DNA of 64,000 bases. Origin: Sophora flavescens. Taxonomy: Eukaryota > Streptophyta > Magnoliopsida > Fabales > Fabaceae. Where the stretch lies: positions 117,088,715-117,152,714 of the forward strand of contig CM061066.1 in the NCBI GenBank assembly GCA_030762895.1. Direction: 5' to 3'. The notes beneath the pieces were generated by a model. That model ran no database searches. It was not told the DNA's origin and saw nothing but the letters and a program-made list of their open reading frames with translations. A program made the position numbers and the translations under genes. This document shows positions 1 through 10,350 of the stretch, one piece after another (positions within the stretch are counted from its first letter, which is position 1; each line of letters starts with the position of its first letter).

Positions 1-1165
1 GGACCCGAGACATTAATGTACTCATTGTATGTGTTGTATTAGGACAAATTGTGTGTCCTCTGTACCTTTTTATTTGGGCTAGGCATTAAGTAATGTGAAT
101 ATTCCTTTTTGGGTCCAAGAGGACATGTTTTGTCCTATTATCAATTTTTGGTCCCCTCAGCAAATGCACCACACGAGCAAAGGGTTTTTACCCTAAGAGG
201 AATCAATATAAAAGGCTAATTTTGCACGCAGCCAGAGGAGACCTAAGGAGAGACTCTTAGCCTATCACACATTGCAAGCCATTCTTAAATCCTAGCCAAG
301 GAAGGAAAGGAAGGAGCTGTGAGAATTGGAAACCTAGCTTGGAAGGTCTTGGTGACTTAGTCTTCAGCTTTTACTCTTCTTGTTTTGTGAAACTTCAACT
401 TGTAATGAATTCTTTATTCTCCTTATTTTATAATATATTTTTATCCATTTCCATTATGAGCTAAATCTGTTAAGCTAGGAATATGATGAAATTATAATGA
501 AAGTGATGAAGAATATGTGATGTTTGTTTGCAGTAGTTTAACCAAGTGAATTGCGTGATAAATGCTAAAAAAATGAGAGTGATCAACTTATTTAATAGCC
601 TTAGTTTGTTAATGTTGGAAAACATTAGTAAATGGAACTCTTGAGTTAATGTGAGTTGAGTAATTGATTGGAAAATTGAATTACCCTGAATAGAATAGGA
701 ATATTCATTCATGCTCATAGGTTAGCTGAGATAAATTAAATGTAGATGAGTGTAATTAAATTGGGCTTAGGAATAAGGAACAGTTAATGAAACTTGTCTT
801 AAAAAGTGTTGGAAAACACATCAGCTTTCTTTCTCTGGAACCATTGCTGCAACATTCGAGAGCATATTTGACATCACTGGATTTATAAGTGATTCTATTC
901 CTAGCTATTTTCTCATTATCAACTTTTTCTTGAAACTTAACCCAGTCTATTTTTATTCAGTTATCCATTTGTATTTCAAAATAAAAATTATTCACAATAT
1001 TCTACTTACTTATTTGTTATCCTTTGAATTTAATTTTCATCCTAAATTATCTAACTTGATTAACCATCTTGAACCTTTAGAAATTACCCTACAATCCTCG
1101 TGGGAACGATCTTTTATCATTATATTACTTGTTTGACTGTGTATACTTGCACATTGCACATTTTA
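1..1165. repeat. LTR-like AT-rich region, probably truncated by the window edge
   Basis: No long ORF. A possible TATA (tataaaag near 208) is followed by leader-like sequence, and a GTGGGAACGATC motif lies near 1100, as found near the 3' end of some plant LTRs. The start would lie outside the window. No paired LTR, primer-binding site or target duplication was found, so this is only an LTR-like assignment. Confidence 0.3.
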
Positions 1166-1990
1166 AGCAACACTCGGCTAGGTATGTTCATCCTTAGATG
1201 TGGGGTTTCCGTCTTTCCCTAACGTATTAGTTGCTTGCCCGAGTACCGAGTAGGTAGAATACTCAGTCTCTGTTATGTCCTTGCTACTCAATAAGGAGCC
1301 TTAGTCGAGCAGGTATGGTACTTGGCCAAAATTCAGGTAGAGTTGTCAAGGACTCGGGTCCGAGTAAGCCGAGTGTGCATGGTACTCGGTCGGGTGTGCT
1401 CTTCCTTCGATCAAGGTAGTAGCTCGGCTAGCCACATATTACCGATTAGGTCACCCTATCCTCGGGGTGCACACGCTATGACTGGCTTGATGCCCAAGTC
1501 GAGTAATCGAGGTTCTGGGTGCCCGTCAAGGGCTCTTGGCCGAGAATCCGGGTGTGTTCTCGAGAAGTTTCTCGGATCCTGACTGAGGACGAGTACTCGG
1601 GAAATCCTCGATTCCCAATCTGGTTACCCCCTCTATATGTCGGGAAGGTTCTTCGTCGATTACTTGGTAAGTACTCGAGAAGGCTCGGTCGTAGGCGGCG
1701 TTCTTGGTCGGGGAGTGGGTAGAGTTGAAAAGGACTCGAAGCCGAGTAAGTAGAGTACTCGGTCGGGGATTGGGCATAGTCGACCAAGACTCTGAGCCGA
1801 GTAAGTAGAGTACTCGATCAAGGAGTTCTCATTCTCGGGTAAAAGTATTCCTTCTCATTCGGGTCGAGTAAGTGGGTTACTCGTCCCCTGGTATCTAATA
1901 AGTCGGGTCTTATCCCTCATGTTCGGCTTGTGCTAGGATCAAATCTTTGTTAAAGTCTGGTCGTTGTTCTAGGGTTGCGTATGACATATG
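1160..1990. repeat. GC-richer CTCGG/CGAGTA degenerate repeat array
   Basis: Degenerate copies of a motif around GCCGAGTAAGTAGAGTACTCGG recur at roughly 1235, 1360, 1745 and 1795 with variable spacers. Both orientations are present because ACTCGG/CCGAGT is nearly self-complementary. The overlapping ORFs of 60-100 aa on both strands are by-products of this stop-poor composition and are not called as genes. It may be part of an LTR or the untranslated region of a retroelement. Confidence 0.5.
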
Positions 1991-2112
1991 CCATACCCAA
2001 ATGTGAAGTGGGTCGGTGTTGACCCGTGGCAGGAATACATTGCAATAATAGAGTGAATACAAAGGGGAGCATAACTGAAAACAGAATTAGGAGAAAACAA
2101 TAGAAGACTTTG

Positions 2113-2830
2113 CTATTTCACATGTGCAGCAGCATTAGCATTACGCCTAGCAAAGATAACATAAAAATAAGGATTTACAGCTAGAATTTGCCTACACATG
2201 TTAATTATTGCCCCAAACTCTGAAACATCATCTCTGTCCAAGTTGATATTGTCAGCTGCTACCAATTTGTTATCTGTCTCAAAAATGACATTCTGAAGCA
2301 TAAGGTGTTGCAACCAGTAAAGAGCTTGCAGCAAAGCATAAGCTTCACCTTCATGAACCAGTAACTGACGACAGATACAATCTGATTTAGCAAGCACAAA
2401 ACCACCCTAATGGTCTCTAATACATATACATACCAATTCCAGTTTTATTGTGATCCTGGGAAAAAGCAACATCTAAATTGCACTTAAAATAACCAAAATG
2501 AGGTTTCTTCCACATATCAACACTTGCATGACAACTCGGCTGGTCTGCAGAAATCTCCACCCCGTAAGCTAAATGCCATTCACTAAGAACCGTGATTGCT
2601 CTAGCAGAAACAGCAAAGTCACTTTCATCATTGCTGTTCTATAATTTTTCATTACGCCTTTTCCAAATGCTCCAAATGATCGTGACAAACAATCTGCACC
2701 GATCCTCATCAACTGAACTACATAATTTTAAAAAACTAGCTGCGAAAAGGATTTCATAGTGTCCAGTAACGGATCAATAATATCCCAAAGCTTGACAGTT
2801 TTCCAGCAAGAAATACTAGAAGGACAAGTA
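2113..2830 (-). pseudogene. LINE ORF2 C-terminal relic (zf-RVT-like plus RNase H-like domain), copy A
   Basis: Read on the minus strand, the segment at 2830-2640 gives an IIWSIWKRRN motif, as in the region after the reverse transcriptase of plant LINE ORF2 proteins. It is followed by an RNase H-like domain (start HFGYFKCNLDVAFS near 2500; the 94-aa open part 2397-2113 has EGEAYALLQAL, FETDNK and a final RRNANAAAH). The reading frame is broken by stops and a frameshift near 2405. This domain pair is typical of L1-type plant retrotransposons. A shorter second copy lies at 4386-4640. It is non-functional. Confidence 0.75.
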
Positions 2831-3261
2831 AAAAACAAATAATAATAATAATAAGGTTAAAGTAATGTTTTGGTCCCTATACGTGACATCGATTTTCAAT
2901 TTAGTCCCTATACGTAAAAAGTTATCAATTTGGTCCCTATACGTGACACTGATTTTCAATTTGGTCCTCACATCTAATTGGTCCCTATATAAGAGGACCA
3001 AATTGCAAATTATTATCACATATAGGGACCAAATTGAAAATAATTATCACATGTAGGGATCGATTTCAATTTTTTTTTGTTGAATTGGTCCCTACATGCG
3101 ACAATAATTTGCAATTTGGTCCTCTTATATAGGGACCAATTAGCTGTGAGGACCAAATTGAAAATCAGTGTCACGTATAGGGACCAAATTGATAACTTTT
3201 ACGTATAGGGACTAAATTGAAAATCGATGTCACGTATAGGGACCAAAACATTACTTTAACC

Positions 3262-3307
<46 letters not shown>

Positions 3308-3405
3308 GTTTCTACACTTATTATTTATTATAACACTCGAATCACTGTTTCGTTTTTCAGATATCCAAAACAATTTTCCTTTCGTTTAATAATAATGATA
3401 ATGTT
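2615..3405. repeat. Duplicated segment, copy A
   Basis: From AAAGTCACTTTCATCAT to AAACAATTTTCCTTTCG this segment matches 4425-6025 at most bases once insertions are removed. Copy A is interrupted by the foldback element at 2855-3261 and copy B by the element at 4748-5978. Each copy therefore serves as the empty-site control for the other. Confidence 0.8.
2855..3261. mobile_element. Foldback MITE, Mutator-like
   Basis: The element is close to a perfect palindrome: about 190 bp from GGTTAAAGTAATGTTTTGG are repeated inverted at the right end, with a short centre near 3060. TAATAATAA flanks both ends (9 bp), but lies in a TAA microsatellite so its length is ambiguous. The inner repeats are of the 'tttggtccctata' type. 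It has no coding capacity. Its absence from copy B of the duplicated segment supports insertion. Confidence 0.8.
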
Positions 3406-4424
3406 TGAGGGAAAGGAGGAATTGCCAAAAGAGATGATGAACAAGAAAGGGAGCAAGGAAGCATAACTAAGAAGTTCTTAGGAAAACTATTTATAGAAGG
3501 AAACACCCGAATTCACGAAGAGACGCACACGGTTGATATTGATGACACATCTTCACATTCAAAATGCACCATAGGAAGACTAAGGGATACGTCTATTGGT
3601 TTTCCCGGGCACATACAATTCCTAGAAGGATTTGAAAAGTTGATAAGAGAGTTGTCTTATCAAGAAGACACATGTCTCCCAAAAAGAGCATCTTGGGAAA
3701 ATACCCCTATGCAAATGTCATAAATGGCGCCTACGGTTATAAAGTCCAGGCCTATAACCCGAAATCAGGAACCCTGGATAAAACGGAGGTCAGGACGACC
3801 AAAGTTAAAGCATATAAGCTCCTTTGTTGTAAACAACTCGGAGCTTGGGGGGACTTATGTGCTGACCAAAAAATATAGAGCCGGATCCAGCAACCTCATA
3901 AGATAAGACTCGCATGGAAGAACTCGGCCTCCAGTCCAACCGACCTGTCCACCACGCCAAGGTGATCATTGACCGAACACCTTGTCCGAGAGTGGACAAG
4001 GTAGCCGGGCTGAACACAACCGGGAGGGGGAGGTAAGATCATCAAATAAACGGTGATTAAGAGAATCGTGTGAATCAAGGAACTGGATTGGGACAGAGAT
4101 AGACTGGGCGCTGCTCTGGCTCCTGATATAGCCACATTTATTAGTAAATAATACAAGAATAATGGGCATTAATAGCCCGAAATCATGGAGATGACGGAGG
4201 AGCACATGCAATACGTGCAAAAATACCATCCAACGGAAAACAACAATCCACTCTATAAATATGTCACATCTCATAGAACTACGTTTAAGTTTTGATTCCT
4301 CACTGGATACGTAGGAGCAAAACTTTGATTCTGTCAAGATTAATACCAAAATTCCCATTATTGTGAGTGAAAAAGAGTTGCGTGATTAATGAAGTCTCTT
4401 AATCAAGATTTTTGGACAAAACAA
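3406..4424. other. Sequence between the two duplicated segments, solo-LTR-like
   Basis: No credible gene. A TATA-like tataaatat near 4255 and a long untranslatable stretch from about 3671 (TGTCTCCC) to 4370 look like a plant gypsy LTR, but no partner LTR, primer-binding site or clear target duplication was found. The ORFs of 60-130 aa here show no recognisable domain. Confidence 0.25.
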
Positions 4425-4640
4425 AAGCAAAGTCACTTTCATCATCATTGTTCTATAATTTTTTGTTAAGCCTTTTCCAAATGCTCCAAATGATCGTGAC
4501 AAACAACCTGCACCGATCCTCATTAGCCGAACTGCACACTTTAAAAAACAAGTTGCGAAAAGGATTCCATAGTGTCCAATAACGGATTGATAATATCCCA
4601 AAGCTTGACAGTTTTCCAGCAATAAATACTAGATGGACAA
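4386..4640 (-). pseudogene. LINE ORF2 relic, copy B
   Basis: The minus-strand sequence matches the zf-RVT-like part of copy A at 2620-2850. In copy B the reading frame has shifted, so the open frame (78 aa, 4622-4386) is mostly not the original one. The RNase H-like part present in copy A is missing, because homology ends at about 4425. It is a decayed duplicate of the LINE fragment. Confidence 0.6.
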
Positions 4641-4747
4641 GTAAAAAACAAATAATAATAATAACAATAATAATAATAGTAATAATAATGTTTCTACACT
4701 TATTATTTTATTATTTATTGTAACACTCGAATCAGTTGTTTCGCTTT

Positions 4748-5978
4748 GGAATCGGATCCTCTCCATTTGTTGGAGAAATGGACAGTTCCAGTCCATTCAA
4801 TCTGACCCTACAAGTGTCTCTAAAAAAAATCAAAGACTGAAACTTAATCAAAATTATTTTATTTTTTAATTAAATCGGAAAATGGAAAGACCTCTTTACT
4901 CCCCCCCCCCCCCCAATCCATTCGACCCTCCCCACCATCTCCGTCCCTCTCCGCGTCTGTTCTGCCGTCGACCACCATTGATTCTCGAGTCCTCACCTCA
5001 CCCATCACCAAACTTTCTCAGTTGGTCATGCTCTCTACCACCAAAAGATCCCCACCAAGCAACCAAACTCTTCTTACATATACACCCTCTCTCCACTTCT
5101 TTCATCTTTGCTATGGCACCACTCTTCTTGGCCACGGCTTAGTTTTCATCTTCACACCTATCAGGCCATTAATGAATATTTTTCTTAACTTATCTCATGT
5201 TTTTCAGGATGAAATATTTGTTGGGTTTACTAGTGCCACAGGACGATTAGTTCAAAGTGACAAGATTTTGGCTTGGAGTTTTAGCAACATAAAATTTTCA
5301 TTTTTCATTAAGTGAAGAACTCATTACTACTGGATTACCCTCTTTTGTTCTTCAAAAAAAGATTCAATTTTTAAGTCCAAGGAGTTTGTTACAGGGTTTG
5401 CAGTAGGAATTTTCTGTATTATTTGCCTCTTTGTTTTGTTGGCATTGTTTCTGATCCAGAGGATGAGAAGGAGGGCAAGGAAGAGAGAGGAAATGGAAGA
5501 TTGGGAATTAGAGTATTGGCCACACAGAATGACCCTCCGCCGAGAGTGAAGGTGGTGGGGCGTCCGGGAGGCGTAACGGCACGGCACAATGGCAGGGCAT
5601 GGTGGCGAGCGACACTGTTTTCGTTTTACTGCTCTGGGGCAGAGGAGGTTGCAGACCTTCGAGGGGACATCGATGGTGTATGGTGGGAGATGGGGCAGAG
5701 GCTGGGTGGTGGTGGTCGACGGCGGAACAGAGGCGGTCGGGGTGGAGGCTGGGTGGTTGTGGGTGGAGTATGGCGGGAACGTTTGAGTGGGGGAGGAGGG
5801 AGATGGTGGAGAGGGTCGAATAGATTGGAGGAGAGGGTTTTCCATTTTTTGATTTAATTAAAAAATAAAATAATTTTGGTAAAGTTTCAGCCTTTGATTT
5901 TTTTAGTGACACATGTAGGGTCCGGATTCAATGGACTGGAGCTGTCCATTTCTCCAACAAATGGAGAGGATCCGTTCC
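4748..5978. mobile_element. Non-autonomous Mutator-like element carrying host gene pieces (Pack-MULE-like)
   Basis: The inverted ends begin GGA(A)TCGGATCCTCTCC and are alike for about 140 bp (4748-4885 against 5840-5978). TTTCGCTTT on the left and TTTCGTTTT on the right form a 9-bp target duplication with one change. Copy A of the duplicated segment shows the empty site. A 9-bp duplication with long inverted repeats is the signature of Mutator-like elements. The interior has no transposase. It carries fragments of a lectin receptor-kinase gene (about 5030-5535) and a GC-rich Gly/Pro-coding stretch (5535-5840). Confidence 0.85.
5030..5535 (+). pseudogene. Captured L-type lectin receptor-like kinase fragment
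   Basis: Plus-strand translation gives STSFIFAMAP (near 5097), GHGLVFIFTP, then an intron-like gap ending TTTTTCAG, then DEIFVGFTSATGRLV and KILAWSFSN (5210-5290), SEELITTGLPSF after a frame change, and a transmembrane stretch (FAVGIFCIICLFVLLALFL) followed by RKREEMEDWELEYWPHR. This order (lectin beta-strands, stalk, membrane helix, basic juxtamembrane, ELEYWPHR) is that of legume-lectin-domain receptor kinases. Frameshifts and the missing kinase domain make it a pseudogene. Everything lies inside the inverted repeats of the 4748-5978 element, so it was carried there by transposition. The subfamily is not certain. Confidence 0.8.
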
Positions 5979-6073
5979 TTTCGTTTTTAAGATATCCAAA
6001 ACAATTTTCCTTTCGTTTAATAATAATAATGATGTGGGTCATGGATCGATCAACTGCTATATAAAAATGAAAA

Positions 6074-6496
6074 GAATAATGTTATTTGTACACCTGAATT
6101 TTGGACACCTGGACGACACTTGGATATCTGGTTAATGCAGTTCAAATATGTGGTTAATTACGTTCAGTGAATGATTAATGGATGTAACAAGGTGTCACAA
6201 CTCATTAACAATCTACTGAACGTGATTAACCACATATTTGAGCTGCATTAACCATGATTTTTCAGGTGTTCAAATATACATGACTCCATGTATATTTGAA
6301 CATCTGAAAAATCATGGTTAATGCAACTCAAATATGTGGTTAATCATATTGAGTGAATGGTTAATAAATGTAACAAGTTGTCACAACTCATTAACCATCC
6401 ATTGAATGTAATTTACCATATATTTGAACTAAATGAACCAGATATCGCAAGTGTCTCACAAGTGTCCAGAATCCACGTGTATAAATAACATTACTC
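6074..6496. mobile_element. Foldback element, Mutator-like, 423 bp
   Basis: The ends GAATAATGTTATTT and its inverted partner (…AATAACATTACTC) are complementary over most of each half. AAATGAAAA (6065-6073) and AAATGAAAA (6497-6505) form an exact 9-bp target duplication. It has no coding capacity. Its right half was later copied in a tandem duplication. Confidence 0.8.
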
Positions 6497-6602
6497 AAAT
6501 GAAAATTATTAATGACAACACTTTTTTTTAAAGCAAAGAGGCTTATAGCCTTTCATTAGAAATTATGACAGCAACACAAATAGGAGCTAAGTTTTGACAT
6601 TA

Positions 6603-6604
<2 letters not shown>

Positions 6605-6660
<56 letters not shown>
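6605..6660. repeat. (TA)n microsatellite
   Basis: About 27 uninterrupted TA units, in the first copy of the 471-bp tandem unit. The 72-aa minus-strand ORF across it (poly Tyr-Ile) is an artefact. Confidence 0.95.
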
Positions 6661-6662
<2 letters not shown>

Positions 6663-7071
6663 AGCTAAGTTTTCTTTTAAAAATACACTTTTTTAGATAT
6701 TTATAATAATATGGTTTTTTAATAAAAATATAATATGAGATTAGATATACAAGACTCCATGTATATTTGAACATCTGAAAAATTATGGTTAATGCAACTC
6801 AAATATGTGGTTAATCACATTGAGTGGATGATTAATAAATGTAACAAGTTGTCACAACTCGTTAACCATCCAATGAATGTAATTTACCATATATTTGAAC
6901 TAAATGAACCAGATATCGCAAGTGTCGCATAAGTATCCAGAATCCAAGTGTATAAATAACATTACTCAAATGGAAATTATTAATGACAAAACTTTTTTTT
7001 AAAGCAAAGAGGCTTATAGCCTTTCATTAGAAATTATGACAGCAACACAAATAGGAGCTAAGTTTTGACAT

Positions 7072-7074
<3 letters not shown>

Positions 7075-7128
<54 letters not shown>
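7075..7128. repeat. (TA)n microsatellite
   Basis: About 26 TA units in the second copy of the tandem unit, at the matching position. Confidence 0.95.
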
Positions 7129-7131
<3 letters not shown>

Positions 7132-7498
7132 CTAAGTTTTCTTTTAAAAATACACTTTTTTAGATATTTATAATAATATGGTTTTTTTAATAAAAGTATA
7201 ATATGAGATTAGAATAAAGAGCTAAGTTTTGTCGAAATATTAAAGAGCTATTTTTTAGGAGTACTAGCAACACACATGTTGTAACACTATTTTTTAACAC
7301 ACTACTCAAATTGATCTCACTATTTTTCATATGGGTCACACTAATTTACATGGGTTCAATATGACCCATGTACATGAATAAATAAAAAAGAGTATTAGAG
7401 AGTGTGTTGCTAATATATGTTTTTTCATTGTTACTTTTAGATTAGATGAACATCCCGTCCAAGCGATGTTATTTGTATAACTGTTATAGACATCTAAG

Positions 7499-9296
7499 TA
7501 AGGATGGCAAATGGATGGATAATTTTGATTCTGATTATAATGGATCGGATAAAAATAAACTATCAATCCATTTCAATTCATTAAAAATATATTAAAAAAT
7601 CATATCCATCCATGATCCATTTAATAAAAAACCATCCAACCTATCCATTAGGCATTTTTATATGGATGGATATCCAACCCATCCATTAAAACTATTTTAA
7701 AAATTAAATAATTTTTATAATTATTTTAAAATAGTATTCCTCATCCATCTACAAAAATATTTTTATAATTAAGTAATTTTTATAACTTTTAAAATAAATA
7801 AATAAATAAAATAAAATAATGATATATATTACCTATTACTAAAATTAAAAGGATACACAATCTATTACCTGTTACTAAGTTTAGAAGAATTGTTTTTTGT
7901 TTGGATAAAATAAAATATAATATTTTTTGAGATAAAATTATTAAAAACGGCATCAACACAGTTTGCTTCCTAGGTCCTACCTTTCTTCTCATGAACCAGC
8001 GATGCAAGCATAACAAAAACCCCTAAGATTTCCTTGTATGACAAGCCGATAAGAATTGCTATCATATTCATACATGAAAACATGAATCCACAACAACAAT
8101 AAATCAAAACCAGGGTACAAAGTTGGAGAGATTTAGATGCTTGGGGATATATACCCACCTCAGCAAATCCACAAGTCTAACTTGGAGCAACAGATGAAAG
8201 CTGCAACGTTTCAAACGATGCTAAGGAGAGAAGACGAAATGTTGTTGCAAACGGAGAAGATGAAACGTTGTTGCATATGGAGATGAGAAGACGCTGCTGC
8301 AGACAGATGAGTTGAGGAGAGTAAAGAGAAAGGCTTAATTGTAATTTTGATGCCTAAACTTTTTGAATTGTGCGATTTTGGTCGCTAAAAAATTGTAATT
8401 ACATATTTTGTCCTTCAAATTTTTTAATTATGTGATTCTGGTCCCTCAAAAATTTTAATTGCACATTTCATCCCCCAAGTTTTAAAACTGTGCGATTTTG
8501 ATCCCTAAAAAATTTAATTACACATTGACTAGTCATGAACAGAATGACTGATTTTGCACAATTCGAAAAAATTAGAGGACTAAATATGTAATTAAATTTT
8601 TGAGGGACCAAAATCGCACAATTGAAAAAGTTGAGAGACCAAAAGTTCAATTAACATTTTTGAAAAAAGTTGAGAGACCAAAAGTACAATTAACATTTTT
8701 GAGGGATCAAAATCGCATAATTGAAAAAGTTGAGGGACCAAAAATACAATTAAACCAAAGAGAAACGAAAATGATGAGGGTAATAAGGTAAAAATTCATT
8801 TTCCGTTTCAAACCCAAACCGACAAGCTTGTACCCATCAGCTTTCACTAGAATCAATTTTGGACTCACCTCAACACACTTTTATTCACCTTGTTTTGTAT
8901 CCAAACAAAAACTAAAGTTGCAAAAGTGATTAAAATGAAAGCAAACGGGAATTTGAGGGTGTAAAAATCTAAAACAAACAGGTACTTACTGATTCTTGGC
9001 TTTATCGTTGATTAAAAGTTGGTATCAATCAAGTTGGGCTTCTGATCTTGTGATTTCATTTTATTTGTTTTGTAAAAAATGATTTTTAAAAAAATATGTG
9101 GATTAAAACTAATCAATTACATTTTTTGTTGTTGGTCCAATGGATTTAACAAAAAAAATGGATGGATCATTAACCATCCATTAAAAAAACAATCCAACCC
9201 AATCCATCCATTTACTAATTTTTTTTATAAATTGATGGATTGGATGGATTTTTTCATGGATAGATAATGAATCTATGGATTATTTTGTCAGCCCTA
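7499..9296. mobile_element. hAT-like non-autonomous element, 1.8 kb
   Basis: The left end TAAGGATGGCAAA and the complement of the right end TAGGGCTGACAAA are imperfect inverted repeats of the hAT type. CATCTAAG (7491-7498) and CACCTAAG (9297-9304) form an 8-bp target duplication with one mismatch. Subterminal regions are rich in ATGGATGG/CCATCCAT in both orientations. No transposase was found. A foldback element (8332-8756) sits inside it. Confidence 0.7.
8332..8756. mobile_element. Foldback MITE, Mutator-like, nested in the hAT element
   Basis: The ends GGCTTAATTGTAATTTTG and GGTTTAATTGTATTTTTGG (complement) are imperfect inverted repeats made of 'gggaccaaaatcgcacaatt' units. AAAGAGAAA (8323-8331) and AAAGAGAAA (8757-8765) are an exact 9-bp target duplication. 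It has no coding capacity. Confidence 0.85.
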
Positions 9297-9304
9297 CACC
9301 TAAG

Positions 9305-10350
9305 TAACATTCACACTTACAATTGAATACAGTACATCTACTTTATTTCGGAATACGATACACCTTTATCCCATCCACGCTCACGTCAATATACGGTATC
9401 AATACAAGTATCCAAAACATAAAGTGATGGTTAAATTGGACAAAGATTCTTCTCATAGTTTGTGTGATTGAGATGTTGCATTGCTGGGTTTGGAAATGCG
9501 ATGGATTCGTGCCCACTTCCAAACACACGCTAACTCAATTTTCCAATCTAAAATACAATCTTTGTTTGGGTTTTTCACTTTTGCTTAGCAATAGGGAGGC
9601 TGTTTAAAAATGTTTGCAAATGAATTTCAATTTTTGGTTATTGGAATTGGGATCCCATTTTACTACTGAAGAGTGAAGACTGACTTTAAGGAAAATGGAT
9701 TTGGTACTTTTCATTTTGGTGCTTTTCTCCTTTTCTCTCCCATCTCTTATTTTCTCTATCATCTTTTCACTTCATTTTTTTTATCTCTCTCATCTTATTT
9801 TTACCTAAAGTCACCGAAGTCACCATTTTCCAAAGGCATCAAATCGTTGATCGAATTTGAGTTGCCTACAACTGCCACCAACAATTCGCAGTCTTTTCAA
9901 GAACCAAACCCATCCATCACCCTCAAAAGAGAGAATAAATTGCTTTATGCCAAAAGAAATATGTAAATTGAAAATAAGATCAGTAGTTTAATACTTCTAG
10001 TAGGAGTTGTGATACCATTAATGAAATGGAAATATGAAAATTTGATAAATAGTTTTAAACCACACAAATCCAATATCCACTGTCATATTAACAACAAATA
10101 ATGGTTTACAAGATATGTCATACTTTCATGAAGGAAAAAATCAAATAAAGAAAGAAAAAAGAAAAGAATACAACTGTTCATTTGCCCAGGGAAAAAAAAG
10201 AGGGAGGGAGGGGAATACAACTGCTCTTTATACACTTATGAAGCAGCTGGCCCTATTCTCTGGTATCCAAGGGGAAAAATAAGAAAAAAGCAAAGATTTA
10301 ATTGACAAATATAATAGGTAACAATTTATGACAACAATACCTTTTATGTT
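9305..10350. other. Intergenic region downstream of the receptor-like kinase gene
   Basis: AT-rich. It should contain the kinase 3' UTR just below 10351. No ORF with a recognisable domain and no clear terminal repeats were seen. Confidence 0.4.

Larger units (their letters stand above)
4425..6025. repeat. Duplicated segment, copy B
   Basis: Homologous to 2615-3405 on both sides of the insertion at 4748-5978. It gives the empty-site comparison used for that insertion. Copy B lacks the foldback element found in copy A. Confidence 0.75.
6282..7212. repeat. Tandem duplication with 471-bp period
   Basis: GACTCCATGTATATTTGAAC occurs at 6282 and 6753 and the following sequence is almost the same to AGATTAG at 6744 and 7212. 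The unit joins the right half of the foldback element at 6074-6496 with downstream host DNA and a (TA)n run. The second unit is slightly shorter, mainly in the (TA)n run and its end. Confidence 0.85.

Noticed and set aside
1322..1787. Overlapping ORFs of 67-103 aa on both strands
   Set aside because: They arise from the CTCGG/CGAGTA repeat, which lacks stops in several frames; no domain and poor codon pattern.
6556..6774. 72-aa minus-strand ORF with Tyr-Ile repeat
   Set aside because: Product of the (TA)n microsatellite.
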